The notes under the pieces: model-generated | What the model saw: the letters and a program-made list of their open reading frames with translations, nothing else | The model's database searches: none | What the model was told of the DNA's origin: nothing | Position numbers and translations under genes: made by a program | NCBI GenBank assembly: GCA_002323245.1 | Contig: DCPU01000022.1 | Coordinates: 1-6,679, forward strand | Direction of reading: 5' to 3' | Length of the DNA: 6,679 bases | Origin: Mariprofundus sp. UBA1536 | Lineage (GTDB): Bacteria > Pseudomonadota > Zetaproteobacteria > Mariprofundales > Mariprofundaceae | Part shown: piece after piece, positions 1 to 5,767 of the stretch | Position numbering within the stretch: position 1 is the first letter of the stretch | Layout: each line of letters opens with the position of its first letter

Positions 1-189
1 GCACTTACAAGTTGAATCCGCGGTTTATATCAAAGCATCATTCAAGGTGTGGTGTGGTTTGCTATAGGCACTGGCGCTGGCGGCATAGTCTGTTGGTATT
101 TTAATGTTCCGATGATTTTTTCTTTATTGGGCGGCATGTTAGTGTTGGCTATGGCATTGGCTCTAGTGTCTGATAGTTCTATTTTTTGA
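1..189 (+). pseudogene. C-terminal fragment of a membrane transporter, probably MFS, with a frameshift
   Basis: The frame from base 16 to the TGA at 187-189 encodes two hydrophobic segments (around GVVWFAIGTGAGGIVCWYF and VPMIFSLLGGMLVLAMALAL) and a short polar tail. This is how the last two helices of a 12-helix transporter look. The opening RGLYQS resembles the RGxxLYxS stretch before helix 11 in MFS permeases of the PF12832 type. A TGA at 13-15 interrupts this frame, but the next frame reads HLQVES over bases 2-19. Adding one base at the CC of GAATCCGCGG would join the two as HLQVES then RGLYQS, so I infer a one-base deletion. It could be a real pseudogene or a sequencing error. The gene starts outside the window. 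The family call is moderate; that it is a membrane protein tail is fairly sure. Confidence 0.45.
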
Positions 190-293
190 GACCCACTCCG
201 CAAATGCCAGCCTCGATTGTTGCGTCTCAATTAAGGATCTGCTTCCAGAATAAGTTATAGTGCCTGCCAGTTGTATATGCGTATTGAAGGGGT

Positions 294-1085
294 ATGAAAA
301 ACAGCATGGGTATCAGTGGAACCTGCATTTCATCCATAGCAGATGAGCACGGACCAATTTATGTTTATGAGACAAGGCAAAGCAGGACGCTCAGCTTTGA
401 TGGGGAAATCAGTCAAAGCTGTATGAATCTCAACAACATTGATGGTTTAGATTTGAGTTATACTCAGGCGATGATGGCAGGTCTGCTATTTATTCCCAGT
501 GTAGAAACGGCAACTGTCATGGGCTTGGGTGCAGGCTCCATGGTCAAGAATCTGCTTAGCAGCTTTCCCGAATTGAGTGTGCATGCGATTGAATATCGCG
601 AAGCTGTGGTCAAGACCGCACAAAAGTATTTTTACCTGCCTGACAGCAATCGCCTGTTCATTCATATTGATGATGCTGTAAAGCACATCAAAAATACCGA
701 CATCAAAAGCGATATTATATTTTCAGATTTGTACAACACAGCTGGCATGGAAGCCAATCAAGTGCAGTCGTCTTACTTGCTGGATTGTAAACATGCGCTC
801 ACTGATGGAGGAGTGCTTGTGCTTAATATTTGCAACACCTCACTTCAATTACGCCAAGCATTAGACCAATTACTCAGCGGTGAATTTAACAACCAACTCC
901 TTCGATTTGAAGTGGAAAGCGGCAATACCATCGTATTCGCATTTAAGCGCGACGTCCCATCGATAGACAGAAAAGCGCTACTTACCAAAGCCAGATGGTT
1001 GCACAAGCAAATGAACATTCCGATGGAGCAATATGCGAAGTTGCTCTTGGATAAGAAAGGGCGTGTGAAGCGGGGGCGCAGCTAG
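294..1085 (+). CDS. Spermidine-synthase-like protein (polyamine aminopropyltransferase / SAM-dependent methyltransferase fold)
   Basis: The 263-residue cytoplasmic protein has a class I Rossmann fold. The glycine loop GLGAGS is at residues 77-82, the acidic residue after strand 2 (AIEYRE, E100) normally binds the ribose of SAM or its decarboxylated form, and DD126-127 follows in the adenine-site position. The catalytic loop reads SDLYN (144-148) where SpeE enzymes have D-S/T-S/T-D-P: the first Asp (D145) is kept and the second is replaced by Asn. This is a spermidine-synthase-like paralogue, so true aminopropyl transfer is uncertain. The first 65 residues may correspond to the N-terminal beta domain. 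The start is not clear-cut: the AAGGGG at 287-292 ends one base before ATG 294 but 13 bases before ATG 306. A six-codon frame (277-297, MRIEGV) overlaps ATG 294 through its stop. The gene converges on relA with only 15 bases between the stop codons and no clear terminator hairpin. Confidence 0.75.
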   Translation: MKNSMGISGTCISSIADEHGPIYVYETRQSRTLSFDGEISQSCMNLNNIDGLDLSYTQAMMAGLLFIPSVETATVMGLGAGSMVKNLLSSFPELSVHAIEYREAVVKTAQKYFYLPDSNRLFIHIDDAVKHIKNTDIKSDIIFSDLYNTAGMEANQVQSSYLLDCKHALTDGGVLVLNICNTSLQLRQALDQLLSGEFNNQLLRFEVESGNTIVFAFKRDVPSIDRKALLTKARWLHKQMNIPMEQYAKLLLDKKGRVKRGRS

Positions 1086-1100
1086 GTCTTATTTCAAGTT

Positions 1101-3269
1101 TTAGGCATTGTGACGATAAACTTTAAACACATTCTGTAGCTGCATAATTTTATCCGTTACTTTTTGCAGCTGCTCAAGGTCTTTGATTTCGATCATGGTT
1201 TGAATATCGACCATTTGCGTATCCTTGTTTAATAGCGTCTGAATGCTGAGCACGCTTACTTTCAGGTCGGAAAGAATGCTGGTGATGTCTTTTAGCAGCG
1301 CGGGGCGATCAATGGCTTGGATAGTAAGGTTAATTTCAAATGTCTGATGATCGTAATCTGCCCAAGCAACTGAAATGAGTTGCTTTTGCTTATCGTGTTC
1401 GAGGTTGAGGATGTTGGTGCAATCGGGGCGATGCACAGCCACGCCGTGGCCTTGGGTAATAAAACCAATGATATCATCGCCGGGAATGGGTTTGCAGCAG
1501 TTGGCCATATAAGTTAATAGATTACCTACACCGCAAACATTGATGGATGGATCAGCGCTGCCTTTCTTTTTCGGTTTGGGTTTATAATAAGGCAATGCTT
1601 TCAGCGATTCATGAGCATAAATCTGGTTTAAACCCTGCGTTAACTGCACCGAGGTGATATCGCCGCGCCCAACTTTCGCAAACCACTCTTTTTCACTGTT
1701 CACTTTAAAATGGGCGAGGGCTTTTTGCGTATCAGGATTTAAAAGGTGCATGCGTTTGAGTTCGCGATCGATTGCCGTTTTACCATCGATAACGTTTTGC
1801 TCATAATTTTGTTGGCGAAACCAAGCTTTGATTTTTGCGCGTGCTTTGTTGCTGGTGATATAGCCAAGATTGGGATTGAGCCAATCCATGCTCGGTGCGG
1901 CATGATTGGTGGTTAAGATTTCGACTTGCACACCATTTTGCAGTTGCGTGGTGAGCGGCACAATTTGGCCATTCACTTTTGCGCCGCGACATTTGTGCCC
2001 GATTTCTGTGTGAATACCGTAGGCAAAATCAAGCGGGGTTGCGCCTTGCGGCAAATCAATGATTTTGCCATCAGGGCTTAACACAAATACGCGGTCTGAA
2101 AATAGCTCAGTTTTAAAGCTGCCTAAAAATTCTTCATCATCTTGATCAGGTGTTTCCAATAATCGGCGCACGGAATGAATCGTTTTTTCCAGCACCTCAT
2201 CCTGTTTGGTGCGCTCTTTATAACGCCAGTGTGCTGCCACCCCAAACTCTGCAAATTCATGCATGGCTTTGGTTCGAATCTGAATCTCGACTGGTCTTCC
2301 TTCAGGCCCATACACAGCCGTGTGCAAGCTTTGATAGCCATTGGCTTTGGTGTTGGCGATATAATCATCAAACTCTTTGGGAATATGGTGCCAGCGCCCA
2401 TGAATCAGCCCCAGCGCGGCATAACATTCTGCGATGGTGTTGACCGTGACCCTGATGGCCAGCACATCAAACAATTCTGAAAACTGTTTGTCTTTATGCG
2501 TCATCTTTGACCAGATGCTATAGATATGCTTTGGCCTGCCATACACCTTGGCTTTCATCTCAGCGTTTTTCAGTAGCGCATCAATTTCTGAAACCACTTG
2601 TTTGATATAGGTCTCGCGTCCGCCGCGTTTTTCTTCAAGCATTTTGGCAATGCGTTTATAAGTTTCTGGCTGCAAATAGCGAAAGGATAAATCTTCGAGT
2701 TCCCATTTTAATTGGCCTATGCCCAAGCGGTTGGCAATGGGGGAGAAGATTTCAAGGGATTCTGTGGCAATCGCTTGTTGGGTGGCTTCATCTGCTTTGG
2801 ATAGCTCTCTTAGCCGCTGCACCCTGTATGCCAGCTTGATGAGCACCACGCGCACATCATCCACCATGGCCAGCAACATTCGTCTTAAGCGCTCCGACTG
2901 CTCATACCCCTCCGACTGGCTGGCTTTAAACCCATGCAGCTTTTCCAAGCCCTGCACCATATGCAGCACTTCATCCGTAAACTCGCGCTCTATCACCTTA
3001 TGAAACTCAGCGGATCGCAGCCGACTATCACTAAGCAAACATACCAAAATCGTGGTCTCATCCGCGCTTAACTTACTAAGCAATATAGCAACATCCAGAC
3101 TACTTGGTTTGTCAGAAACTACATCTTGCGCATCCCAAACATACTGACATGCCTTTTCCAGCAAGGCAGAACTCCCGTTCAGATGCGCTGAATTGGCAAT
3201 AAGCAAATCGATATACGCTGGGATAGCGTATAAGGATGTAATAGGTTGCTGTTGGTCAGCTTTTTTCAT
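1101..3269 (-). CDS. relA: RelA, GTP pyrophosphokinase ((p)ppGpp synthetase I)
   Basis: RelA transfers pyrophosphate from ATP to GTP or GDP on stalled ribosomes to make (p)ppGpp, the stringent-response alarmone. Numbering from this start (722 residues; E. coli RelA has 744), the domains are: a pseudo-hydrolase region (~30-180) in which the HD motif is replaced by LLSDSR (78-83); the synthetase (~240-350) with GRPKHIYSIW, the RelA-type acidic motif EFDD (299-302, where SpoT has RxKD), NGYQSLHT and EIQIRTK; TGS (~392-455); a helical region; a Cys-rich zinc-finger domain with NCCKP (CC at 591-592); and a C-terminal ACT/RRM domain. The frame is open upstream to 3338, but the extra 23 residues are only the shadow of conserved yoeB codons, so I start at ATG 3269. 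Its ribosome site is weak and it lies inside the yoeB 3' end (14-base overlap), so translational coupling is likely. ATG 3317, preceded by AGGTTGG, is the alternative. Confidence 0.95.
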   Translation of the reverse strand: MKKADQQQPITSLYAIPAYIDLLIANSAHLNGSSALLEKACQYVWDAQDVVSDKPSSLDVAILLSKLSADETTILVCLLSDSRLRSAEFHKVIEREFTDEVLHMVQGLEKLHGFKASQSEGYEQSERLRRMLLAMVDDVRVVLIKLAYRVQRLRELSKADEATQQAIATESLEIFSPIANRLGIGQLKWELEDLSFRYLQPETYKRIAKMLEEKRGGRETYIKQVVSEIDALLKNAEMKAKVYGRPKHIYSIWSKMTHKDKQFSELFDVLAIRVTVNTIAECYAALGLIHGRWHHIPKEFDDYIANTKANGYQSLHTAVYGPEGRPVEIQIRTKAMHEFAEFGVAAHWRYKERTKQDEVLEKTIHSVRRLLETPDQDDEEFLGSFKTELFSDRVFVLSPDGKIIDLPQGATPLDFAYGIHTEIGHKCRGAKVNGQIVPLTTQLQNGVQVEILTTNHAAPSMDWLNPNLGYITSNKARAKIKAWFRQQNYEQNVIDGKTAIDRELKRMHLLNPDTQKALAHFKVNSEKEWFAKVGRGDITSVQLTQGLNQIYAHESLKALPYYKPKPKKKGSADPSINVCGVGNLLTYMANCCKPIPGDDIIGFITQGHGVAVHRPDCTNILNLEHDKQKQLISVAWADYDHQTFEINLTIQAIDRPALLKDITSILSDLKVSVLSIQTLLNKDTQMVDIQTMIEIKDLEQLQKVTDKIMQLQNVFKVYRHNA

Positions 3270-3522
3270 AATGATACTTGCAAGCAATGACCGTGATATG
3301 CGTGTCCGTAACTGCATAAACCAACCTGTGAGTGTCATCGATTCTGCGAGACCAAAAACCAGTTAAGTTTTCTTTTAATGCTTCTGGTTTTCCAATGCCT
3401 GAAAATGGGCTTCGCATGGTATCACTGATGAGTTTGTTGATACGTTTTAATGTTTTTCTATCTTGACCTTGCCAATATACATAGTCTGACCATGCGGCAT
3501 CTGTCCAAGCTAAATGTCTCAT
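3256..3522 (-). CDS. yoeB: YoeB-family toxin, ribosome-dependent mRNA interferase
   Basis: This 88-residue protein is a full-length RelE/YoeB-fold toxin that enters the ribosomal A site and cleaves mRNA there. It matches E. coli YoeB closely: WSDYVYWQ near the N-terminus, KINKLI-type helix, GKPEALK, then GFWSRRIDDTHRLVYAVTD and a C-terminal KYHY. The known catalytic set E46, R65, H83, Y84 is present one position later (E47, R66, H84, Y85), so the toxin should be active. Its ATG overlaps the antitoxin stop as ATGA (4 bases), the usual yefM-yoeB arrangement, and its own end overlaps the relA start by 14 bases. It is neutralised by the adjacent YefM and is presumably co-repressed with it. No sign of decay is visible. 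Confidence 0.95.
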   Translation of the reverse strand: MRHLAWTDAAWSDYVYWQGQDRKTLKRINKLISDTMRSPFSGIGKPEALKENLTGFWSRRIDDTHRLVYAVTDTHITVIACKYHYEKS

Positions 3523-3773
3523 TCGTTCAATAAATCTTTTTCTTGAGTTTTACCTTGTCTAAATTGTTCAATGGATTTACTTAGATGCTCAGCATTTGCA
3601 GGTGATTTTAATAAATAAACGGTTTCCATCAGGCTATTGTAATAATCCAATGACATCACAACCGCATCTTCACTATCTCGCCTTGTAATAACAGTGCAGT
3701 CAGCATCATCAATGACGTGGTTCAATACAGATTTAAGATTATTTCTTGCTTCAGTAAATGATACTATTTTCAT
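3519..3773 (-). CDS. yefM: YefM-family antitoxin (Phd/YefM fold), partner of YoeB
   Basis: This 84-residue antitoxin binds DNA with its N-terminal domain and YoeB with its C-terminal tail. The N-terminal half shows the Phd/YefM pattern: a SFTEARNNL segment, a CTVITRRDSEDAVVMS strand pair and LDYYNSLMETVYLLKSPANA. The tail SKSIEQFRQGKTQEKD is the charged, probably flexible toxin-neutralising segment. The frame is open to 3824, but the start at 3773 matches the family N-terminus (M-x-x-x-S-F/Y-T/S-E-A-R) and has a GAGG ribosome site (3782-3785) ten bases upstream. A TGTACA motif of the type bound by YefM-YoeB complexes lies just before it. The stop overlaps the yoeB ATG. Confidence 0.93.
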   Translation of the reverse strand: MKIVSFTEARNNLKSVLNHVIDDADCTVITRRDSEDAVVMSLDYYNSLMETVYLLKSPANAEHLSKSIEQFRQGKTQEKDLLNE

Positions 3774-3788
3774 TTTCAGTGCCTCACA

Positions 3789-3794
3789 TGTACA
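3789..3794. promoter_or_regulatory. TGTACA operator core for YefM-YoeB autoregulation
   Basis: The palindrome TGTACA sits between the candidate yefM promoter and its ribosome site. In E. coli, YefM and the YefM-YoeB complex bind palindromes with this hexamer core next to their promoter. The match of motif, place and gene supports an operator here. A six-base palindrome alone is weak evidence. Confidence 0.5.
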
Positions 3795-3842
3795 ACTTAG
3801 CAGCCAACTGTAGGTGTTCGCCACATATTATGCAACTTAGCA
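3793..3842. repeat. Pair of 10-bp direct repeats 40 bp apart in the yefM upstream region
   Basis: CAACTTAGCA occurs at 3793-3802 and again at 3833-3842, starting exactly 40 bp apart, which is close to four helical turns. The first copy overlaps the end of the TGTACA core. The second is preceded by TG (TGCAACTTAGCA) and may be a degenerate second operator. Both flank the candidate promoter. Confidence 0.45.
3807..3835 (-). promoter_or_regulatory. Candidate sigma-70 promoter for yefM-yoeB(-relA)
   Basis: On the minus strand, TTGCAT (3830-3835) and TACAGT (3807-3812) are separated by 17 bases. This puts a start site near 3800, about 27 bases before the yefM ATG. An alternative -10, CATAAT (3827-3832), lies further upstream without a convincing -35. 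Either would drive yefM, yoeB and probably relA. This is inferred from base matches only. Confidence 0.35.
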
Positions 3843-3877
3843 TCATTTTAGGCCATTGAATCGTCTCTTCTCTATAG

Positions 3878-4153
3878 ATACGCTTCAAATGCAAAGAAAC
3901 AGCAAAGGTTTCACAAGGGCTTCACTCTCGTAAATTTCCTGCTGAGATGTTGCGCCGAATCGAAATGCGTCTTAATCGTATTGATGCGGCTGTATTGTTG
4001 GAAGACTTACGATGCCCGCCATCACATCACTTGGAAGCATTAAGCGGAGACCGTGCTGGTCAGCATAGTATCAGGGTGAATAAACAATGGCGTGTGTGTT
4101 TCGTGTGGAGTGGCGGCGGCGCGTTTGATGTGGAAGTTGTGGATTATCATTGA
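3878..4153 (+). pseudogene. higB: HigB-family toxin with lost start codon
   Basis: Read from 3878, the frame encodes 91 residues beginning IRFKCKETAKVSQG. It continues through SRKFPAEMLRR, RLNRIDAA, LEDLRCPP, LEALSGDRAGQHSIRV, QWRVCFVW and DVEVVDYH. This is the whole length of the HigB (RelE superfamily) mRNA interferase, normally about 92 residues with an N-terminus such as MIRSFKC. No usual start codon precedes the frame: bases 3873-3880 read TATAGATA, with an in-frame TAG at 3875. Removing one A would restore ATG-ATA-CGC, so I infer that a one-base insertion destroyed the start. The first internal ATG (3947) would give 68 residues lacking the N-terminal helix. The core residues of the C-terminal sheet remain. 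It is followed by the higA remnant, as in higBA operons, where the toxin comes first. It is probably inactive, though an AUA start cannot be ruled out. Confidence 0.75.
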
Positions 4154-4185
4154 TAGTTGATGGTCAAAGCAGGTAGGGCTCGATT

Positions 4186-4190
4186 AGGAG
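4186..4190 (+). promoter_or_regulatory. Strong ribosome binding site of higA
   Basis: AGGAG lies eight bases before ATG 4199. It decides this start over the in-frame ATG at 4157, because the HigA family also begins close to this point (MPIRPGEHL region). Confidence 0.7.
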
Positions 4191-4198
4191 AAAAGCAT

Positions 4199-4473
4199 AT
4201 GGTTACAAGGGAAAGGATGCCAATTCGCCCAGGCGAACATTTGGCGGAATATTTAGAAGAATATGAAGTGACACCGTATAGGGTGGCAAAAGAGACAGTG
4301 GTGCCATCAGCAATGATGGCCGTGCTATCACAGCTGATACCGCGATGCGGCTGGGTAAATTTTTCGGCATGAGTGCACAATTTTGGATGAACTTGCAAAC
4401 CAATTATGATCTACAAATGGCTGAAATGCAGCACGGTGAAGTGTATGAAGGGATTCATCAGCTGGCGGCATAA
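4199..4473 (+). pseudogene. higA: HigA-family antitoxin, frameshifted in its helix-turn-helix
   Basis: HigA antitoxins are Xre-type HTH repressors that bind HigB and the higBA operator. The first frame (from 4199) reads MPIRPGEHLAEYLEEYEVTP, then RVAKETVVPSAMM, which covers helices 1-2 and the start of the recognition helix. It then turns into unrelated residues and stops at 4370-4372. The next frame, from about 4321, resumes with RAITADTAMRLGKFFGMSAQ, FWMNLQTNYDLQMAEM and a normal C-terminus ending at TAA 4471-4473. Family members carry several more residues, typically IVxGxR, between VPxxxx and RAIT. These are missing here, so the likely cause is a small deletion near 4310-4322 that removes part of the recognition helix and shifts the frame. 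The DNA-binding function should be lost. The defect pairs with the loss of the higB start. The 23-bp RAYT-type repeat begins 21 bases downstream. Confidence 0.85.
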
Positions 4474-4494
4474 CTTTACAATTGATATGTTCAT

Positions 4495-4517
4495 AAATCC
4501 GCAAATCAAGCCCTGAC
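4495..4517 (+). repeat. RAYT-associated 23-bp repeat, copy 1
   Basis: This sequence begins AAATCCGC and ends AAGCCCTGAC. It is identical to 6639-6661 and inverted relative to 5768-5790. It lies between the higA remnant and the cas1 remnant, and cas1-like coding starts at its 3' edge. It is probably a solo copy of the end sequence recognised by the RAYT encoded downstream. Confidence 0.85.
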
Positions 4518-4518
4518 A

Positions 4519-4617
4519 CCTTTTCGTAGTTATCGTTTGGTGATTGTGGAGCAAGCTGCTTTGCTAGCGCGTTCGCTGCTGGATGAGGCTGTGGTGTACC
4601 GCCCGTTTATGCCATGA
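4519..4617 (+). pseudogene. cas1: Cas1 C-terminal fragment
   Basis: Cas1 is the integrase subunit that inserts new spacers into a CRISPR array. The frame ending at TGA 4615-4617 reads PFRSYRLVIVEQAALLARSL, then LDEAVVYRPFMP. The helix with a QA-LAR-L pattern followed by YRPF is typical of Cas1 C-termini. Only about 32 of some 320-340 residues remain, and the catalytic Glu/His/Asp residues are absent. The fragment starts within two bases of the 23-bp repeat at 4495-4517, and upstream in this frame there is only repeat sequence and a stop at 4483. Position supports the call: cas2 starts 13 bases later and a CRISPR array follows. The call rests on a short stretch plus this context. Confidence 0.8.
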
Positions 4618-4618
4618 T

Positions 4619-4622
4619 GGAG
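4619..4622 (+). promoter_or_regulatory. Ribosome binding site of cas2
   Basis: GGAG stands eight bases before GTG 4631. It favours this GTG over ATG 4583, whose first 16 codons would overlap the cas1 end out of frame. Confidence 0.6.
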
Positions 4623-4630
4623 CTTTAGGG

Positions 4631-4927
4631 GTGGCTAAAAAATTATGGGTGATTACTTACGATATAGCCAATACCAAACGCTGGCGGCAGGTGTTTCGCT
4701 TGATGAAAAGCTATGGGCAGTCGGTGCAGTATTCAGTGTTTGAATGCTGGCTGAGTGCATCCCAGCTTAAAACGCTACAAGCCAGGCTCGCGTTGATGAT
4801 GGATATGCAGGAAGACCGTGTGCACTGTTATCCCTTATGTGGTCAATGTGAGAGCCGCACCATCACCCTTGGTCAGGGTGAGCGGGTGGCAGCTTTGCCT
4901 GTAGTTTGGCTGATTAGTGATGGATAA
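4631..4927 (+). CDS. cas2: Cas2, CRISPR adaptation protein
   Basis: Cas2 dimers hold two Cas1 dimers together in the spacer-integration complex. The 98-residue product has the ferredoxin-like fold order of the family: a first strand KLWVITYDIA with the conserved Asp (D11), a basic helix RWRQVFRLMKSYG, the signature VQYSVFECWLS (32-42), a helix LKTLQARLALMM, and DRVHCYPLCGQC before a last strand LPVVWLIS. The length is normal and nothing is missing, so it appears intact. GTG 4631 is chosen because of the GGAG and because the family begins at this strand. The gene sits between the cas1 remnant and the CRISPR leader in the usual cas1-cas2-array order. The QYSVFEC form with YPLC fits Cas2 of several type I and III systems, and the subtype cannot be fixed. 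Without an intact Cas1 here it can act only if one is supplied from elsewhere. Confidence 0.93.
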   Translation: MAKKLWVITYDIANTKRWRQVFRLMKSYGQSVQYSVFECWLSASQLKTLQARLALMMDMQEDRVHCYPLCGQCESRTITLGQGERVAALPVVWLISDG

Positions 4928-5162
4928 ATGGTATAGATTGTATAGACTTCGTGTGGTTGATAAGGTTTGGGATAGTTCTTTAAAATCAGGTTGTTCTGAT
5001 GGTTTGCTCAAAAAGTATTGAGGTAATCGTCGGAGATAAAAAGAAAACAAAGGCTTTTTTGCTGTTTGATGTGGGATTTTTTGGTGAAATGGGTATTTGA
5101 GGGCAAGTGCTACTGGTTGGGCTTTGTAAGTGATTGTGAGATATAGGTGTTTTGGGGGTAGT
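4928..5162 (+). promoter_or_regulatory. CRISPR leader between cas2 and the array
   Basis: This 235-base stretch is rich in T, G and A, has no convincing gene, and lies at the cas2 side of the array, where leaders are found. It holds two adjacent small hairpins, each with a 5-bp stem and 6-base loop: ATCAG/CTGAT (4985-5000) and CTCAA/TTGAG (5007-5022). Bases 4984-4996 match the integration host factor consensus WATCARNNNNTTR except at the last base. A weak promoter-like pair (TTGGGC 5117-5122 and GATATA 5140-5145, 17 apart) could start transcription toward the array. The site calls are tentative; the leader role is inferred from position and from repeat orientation. Confidence 0.65.
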
Positions 5163-5714
5163 CCTCAAATACCTGAGACCTGTTCGAAGGTTTTGAAACC
5201 GTTTGGTCGAATACATGGTGTTCATCAATCTCAGGCCTCAAATACCTGAGACCTGTTCGAAGGTTTTGAAACGTACCATGTTGCGGGACAGTGCCTCCTT
5301 GTGCTTGCCTCAAATACCTGAGACCTGTTCGAAGGTTTTGAAACGGCATCTACCAACAGCTCCTTTGCTTTCTGGTGTTCGTAACCTCAAATACCTGAGA
5401 CCTGTTCGAAGGTTTTGAAACCTTGAATAACGAATAGACCAAAAACACGAATGTGGCACCTCAAATACCTGAGACCTGTTCGAAGGTTTTGAAACGGTTT
5501 CATGAGCCGAGGCGCACGATGAAGCGTCTTCTCCTCAAATACCTGAGACCTGTTCGAAGGTTTTGAAACCGCACGAGAAACTAAGAATGGATCATCCATG
5601 TCTCCTCCTCAAATACCTGAGACCTGTTCGAAGGTTTTGAAACTTAGTAACTTCAAAATACTCATTATCCACTTTTACCTCAAATACCTGAGACCTGTTC
5701 GAAGGTTTTGAAAC
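5163..5714 (+). CRISPR. CRISPR array: eight identical 37-base repeats, seven spacers
   Basis: Repeats lie at 5163-5199, 5236-5272, 5308-5344, 5385-5421, 5459-5495, 5533-5569, 5607-5643 and 5678-5714. All eight are identical, starting CCTCAAATACCTGAG and ending GGTTTTGAAAC. Spacers between them are 36, 35, 40, 37, 37, 37 and 34 bases and are all different. The repeat can fold a short CTCA/TGAG hairpin and a second one, AGACCT/AGGTTT (one G-U) around GTTCGA. The GAAAC 3' end, as in many type I and III repeats whose crRNA handle ends that way, together with the leader at the cas2 side, indicates transcription on the plus strand, with spacer 5200-5235 the newest. Spacer length variation argues against subtypes I-E and I-F. 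No effector genes or tracrRNA-like anti-repeat are visible in the window. Proteins read across the repeats are artefacts. Confidence 0.98.
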
Positions 5715-5749
5715 AATTTAGAGCGCGTGATATGTAAGTCGAATGCTTT

Positions 5750-5767
5750 CCTCAAAAGAATGTGAGG
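5750..5767 (+). repeat. Possible damaged ninth CRISPR repeat
   Basis: After the eighth repeat come 35 bases (5715-5749), a normal spacer length. Then follows CCTCAAA, identical to the first seven bases of the repeat. The following bases diverge but keep a CCTCA/TGAGG inverted pair (5750-5754 and 5763-5767), like the CTCA/TGAG pair of the repeat. The RAYT-associated repeat begins right after. I infer a degenerate terminal repeat or one cut by the RAYT element. Seven identical bases could also be chance. Confidence 0.4.

Noticed and set aside
1083..1103. Bidirectional terminator between the spermidine-synthase-like gene and relA
   Set aside because: I looked for a hairpin in the short convergent gap and found none with a convincing stem and T-tract.
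2123..3003. Several open frames of 60-100 codons inside relA on both strands
   Set aside because: All lie within the well-supported relA frame and show no recognisable protein pattern.
3270..3338. Longer N-terminus for RelA starting at 3338
   Set aside because: The extra residues are the other-frame reading of conserved yoeB codons and have no counterpart in the RelA family. ATG 3269 gives a normal length.
4328..4519. Minus-strand open frame over the higA end and the first RAYT repeat
   Set aside because: It is a shadow of the higA second frame and the repeat, with no family-like features.
4928..5162. tracrRNA-like anti-repeat in the leader
   Set aside because: No stretch complementary to the CRISPR repeat beyond a few bases is present, and the Cas2 context does not suggest type II.
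5110..5599. Open frames on both strands across the array encoding repeated peptides such as FQNLRTGLRYLR
   Set aside because: They are translations of the CRISPR repeats, with no ribosome sites, and change frame with spacer length. They are not a repeat protein gene.
5587..5599. Perfect palindrome ATGGAT-C-ATCCAT inside a spacer
   Set aside because: It is in one spacer only, so it most likely reflects the sequence of the captured target rather than a local site.
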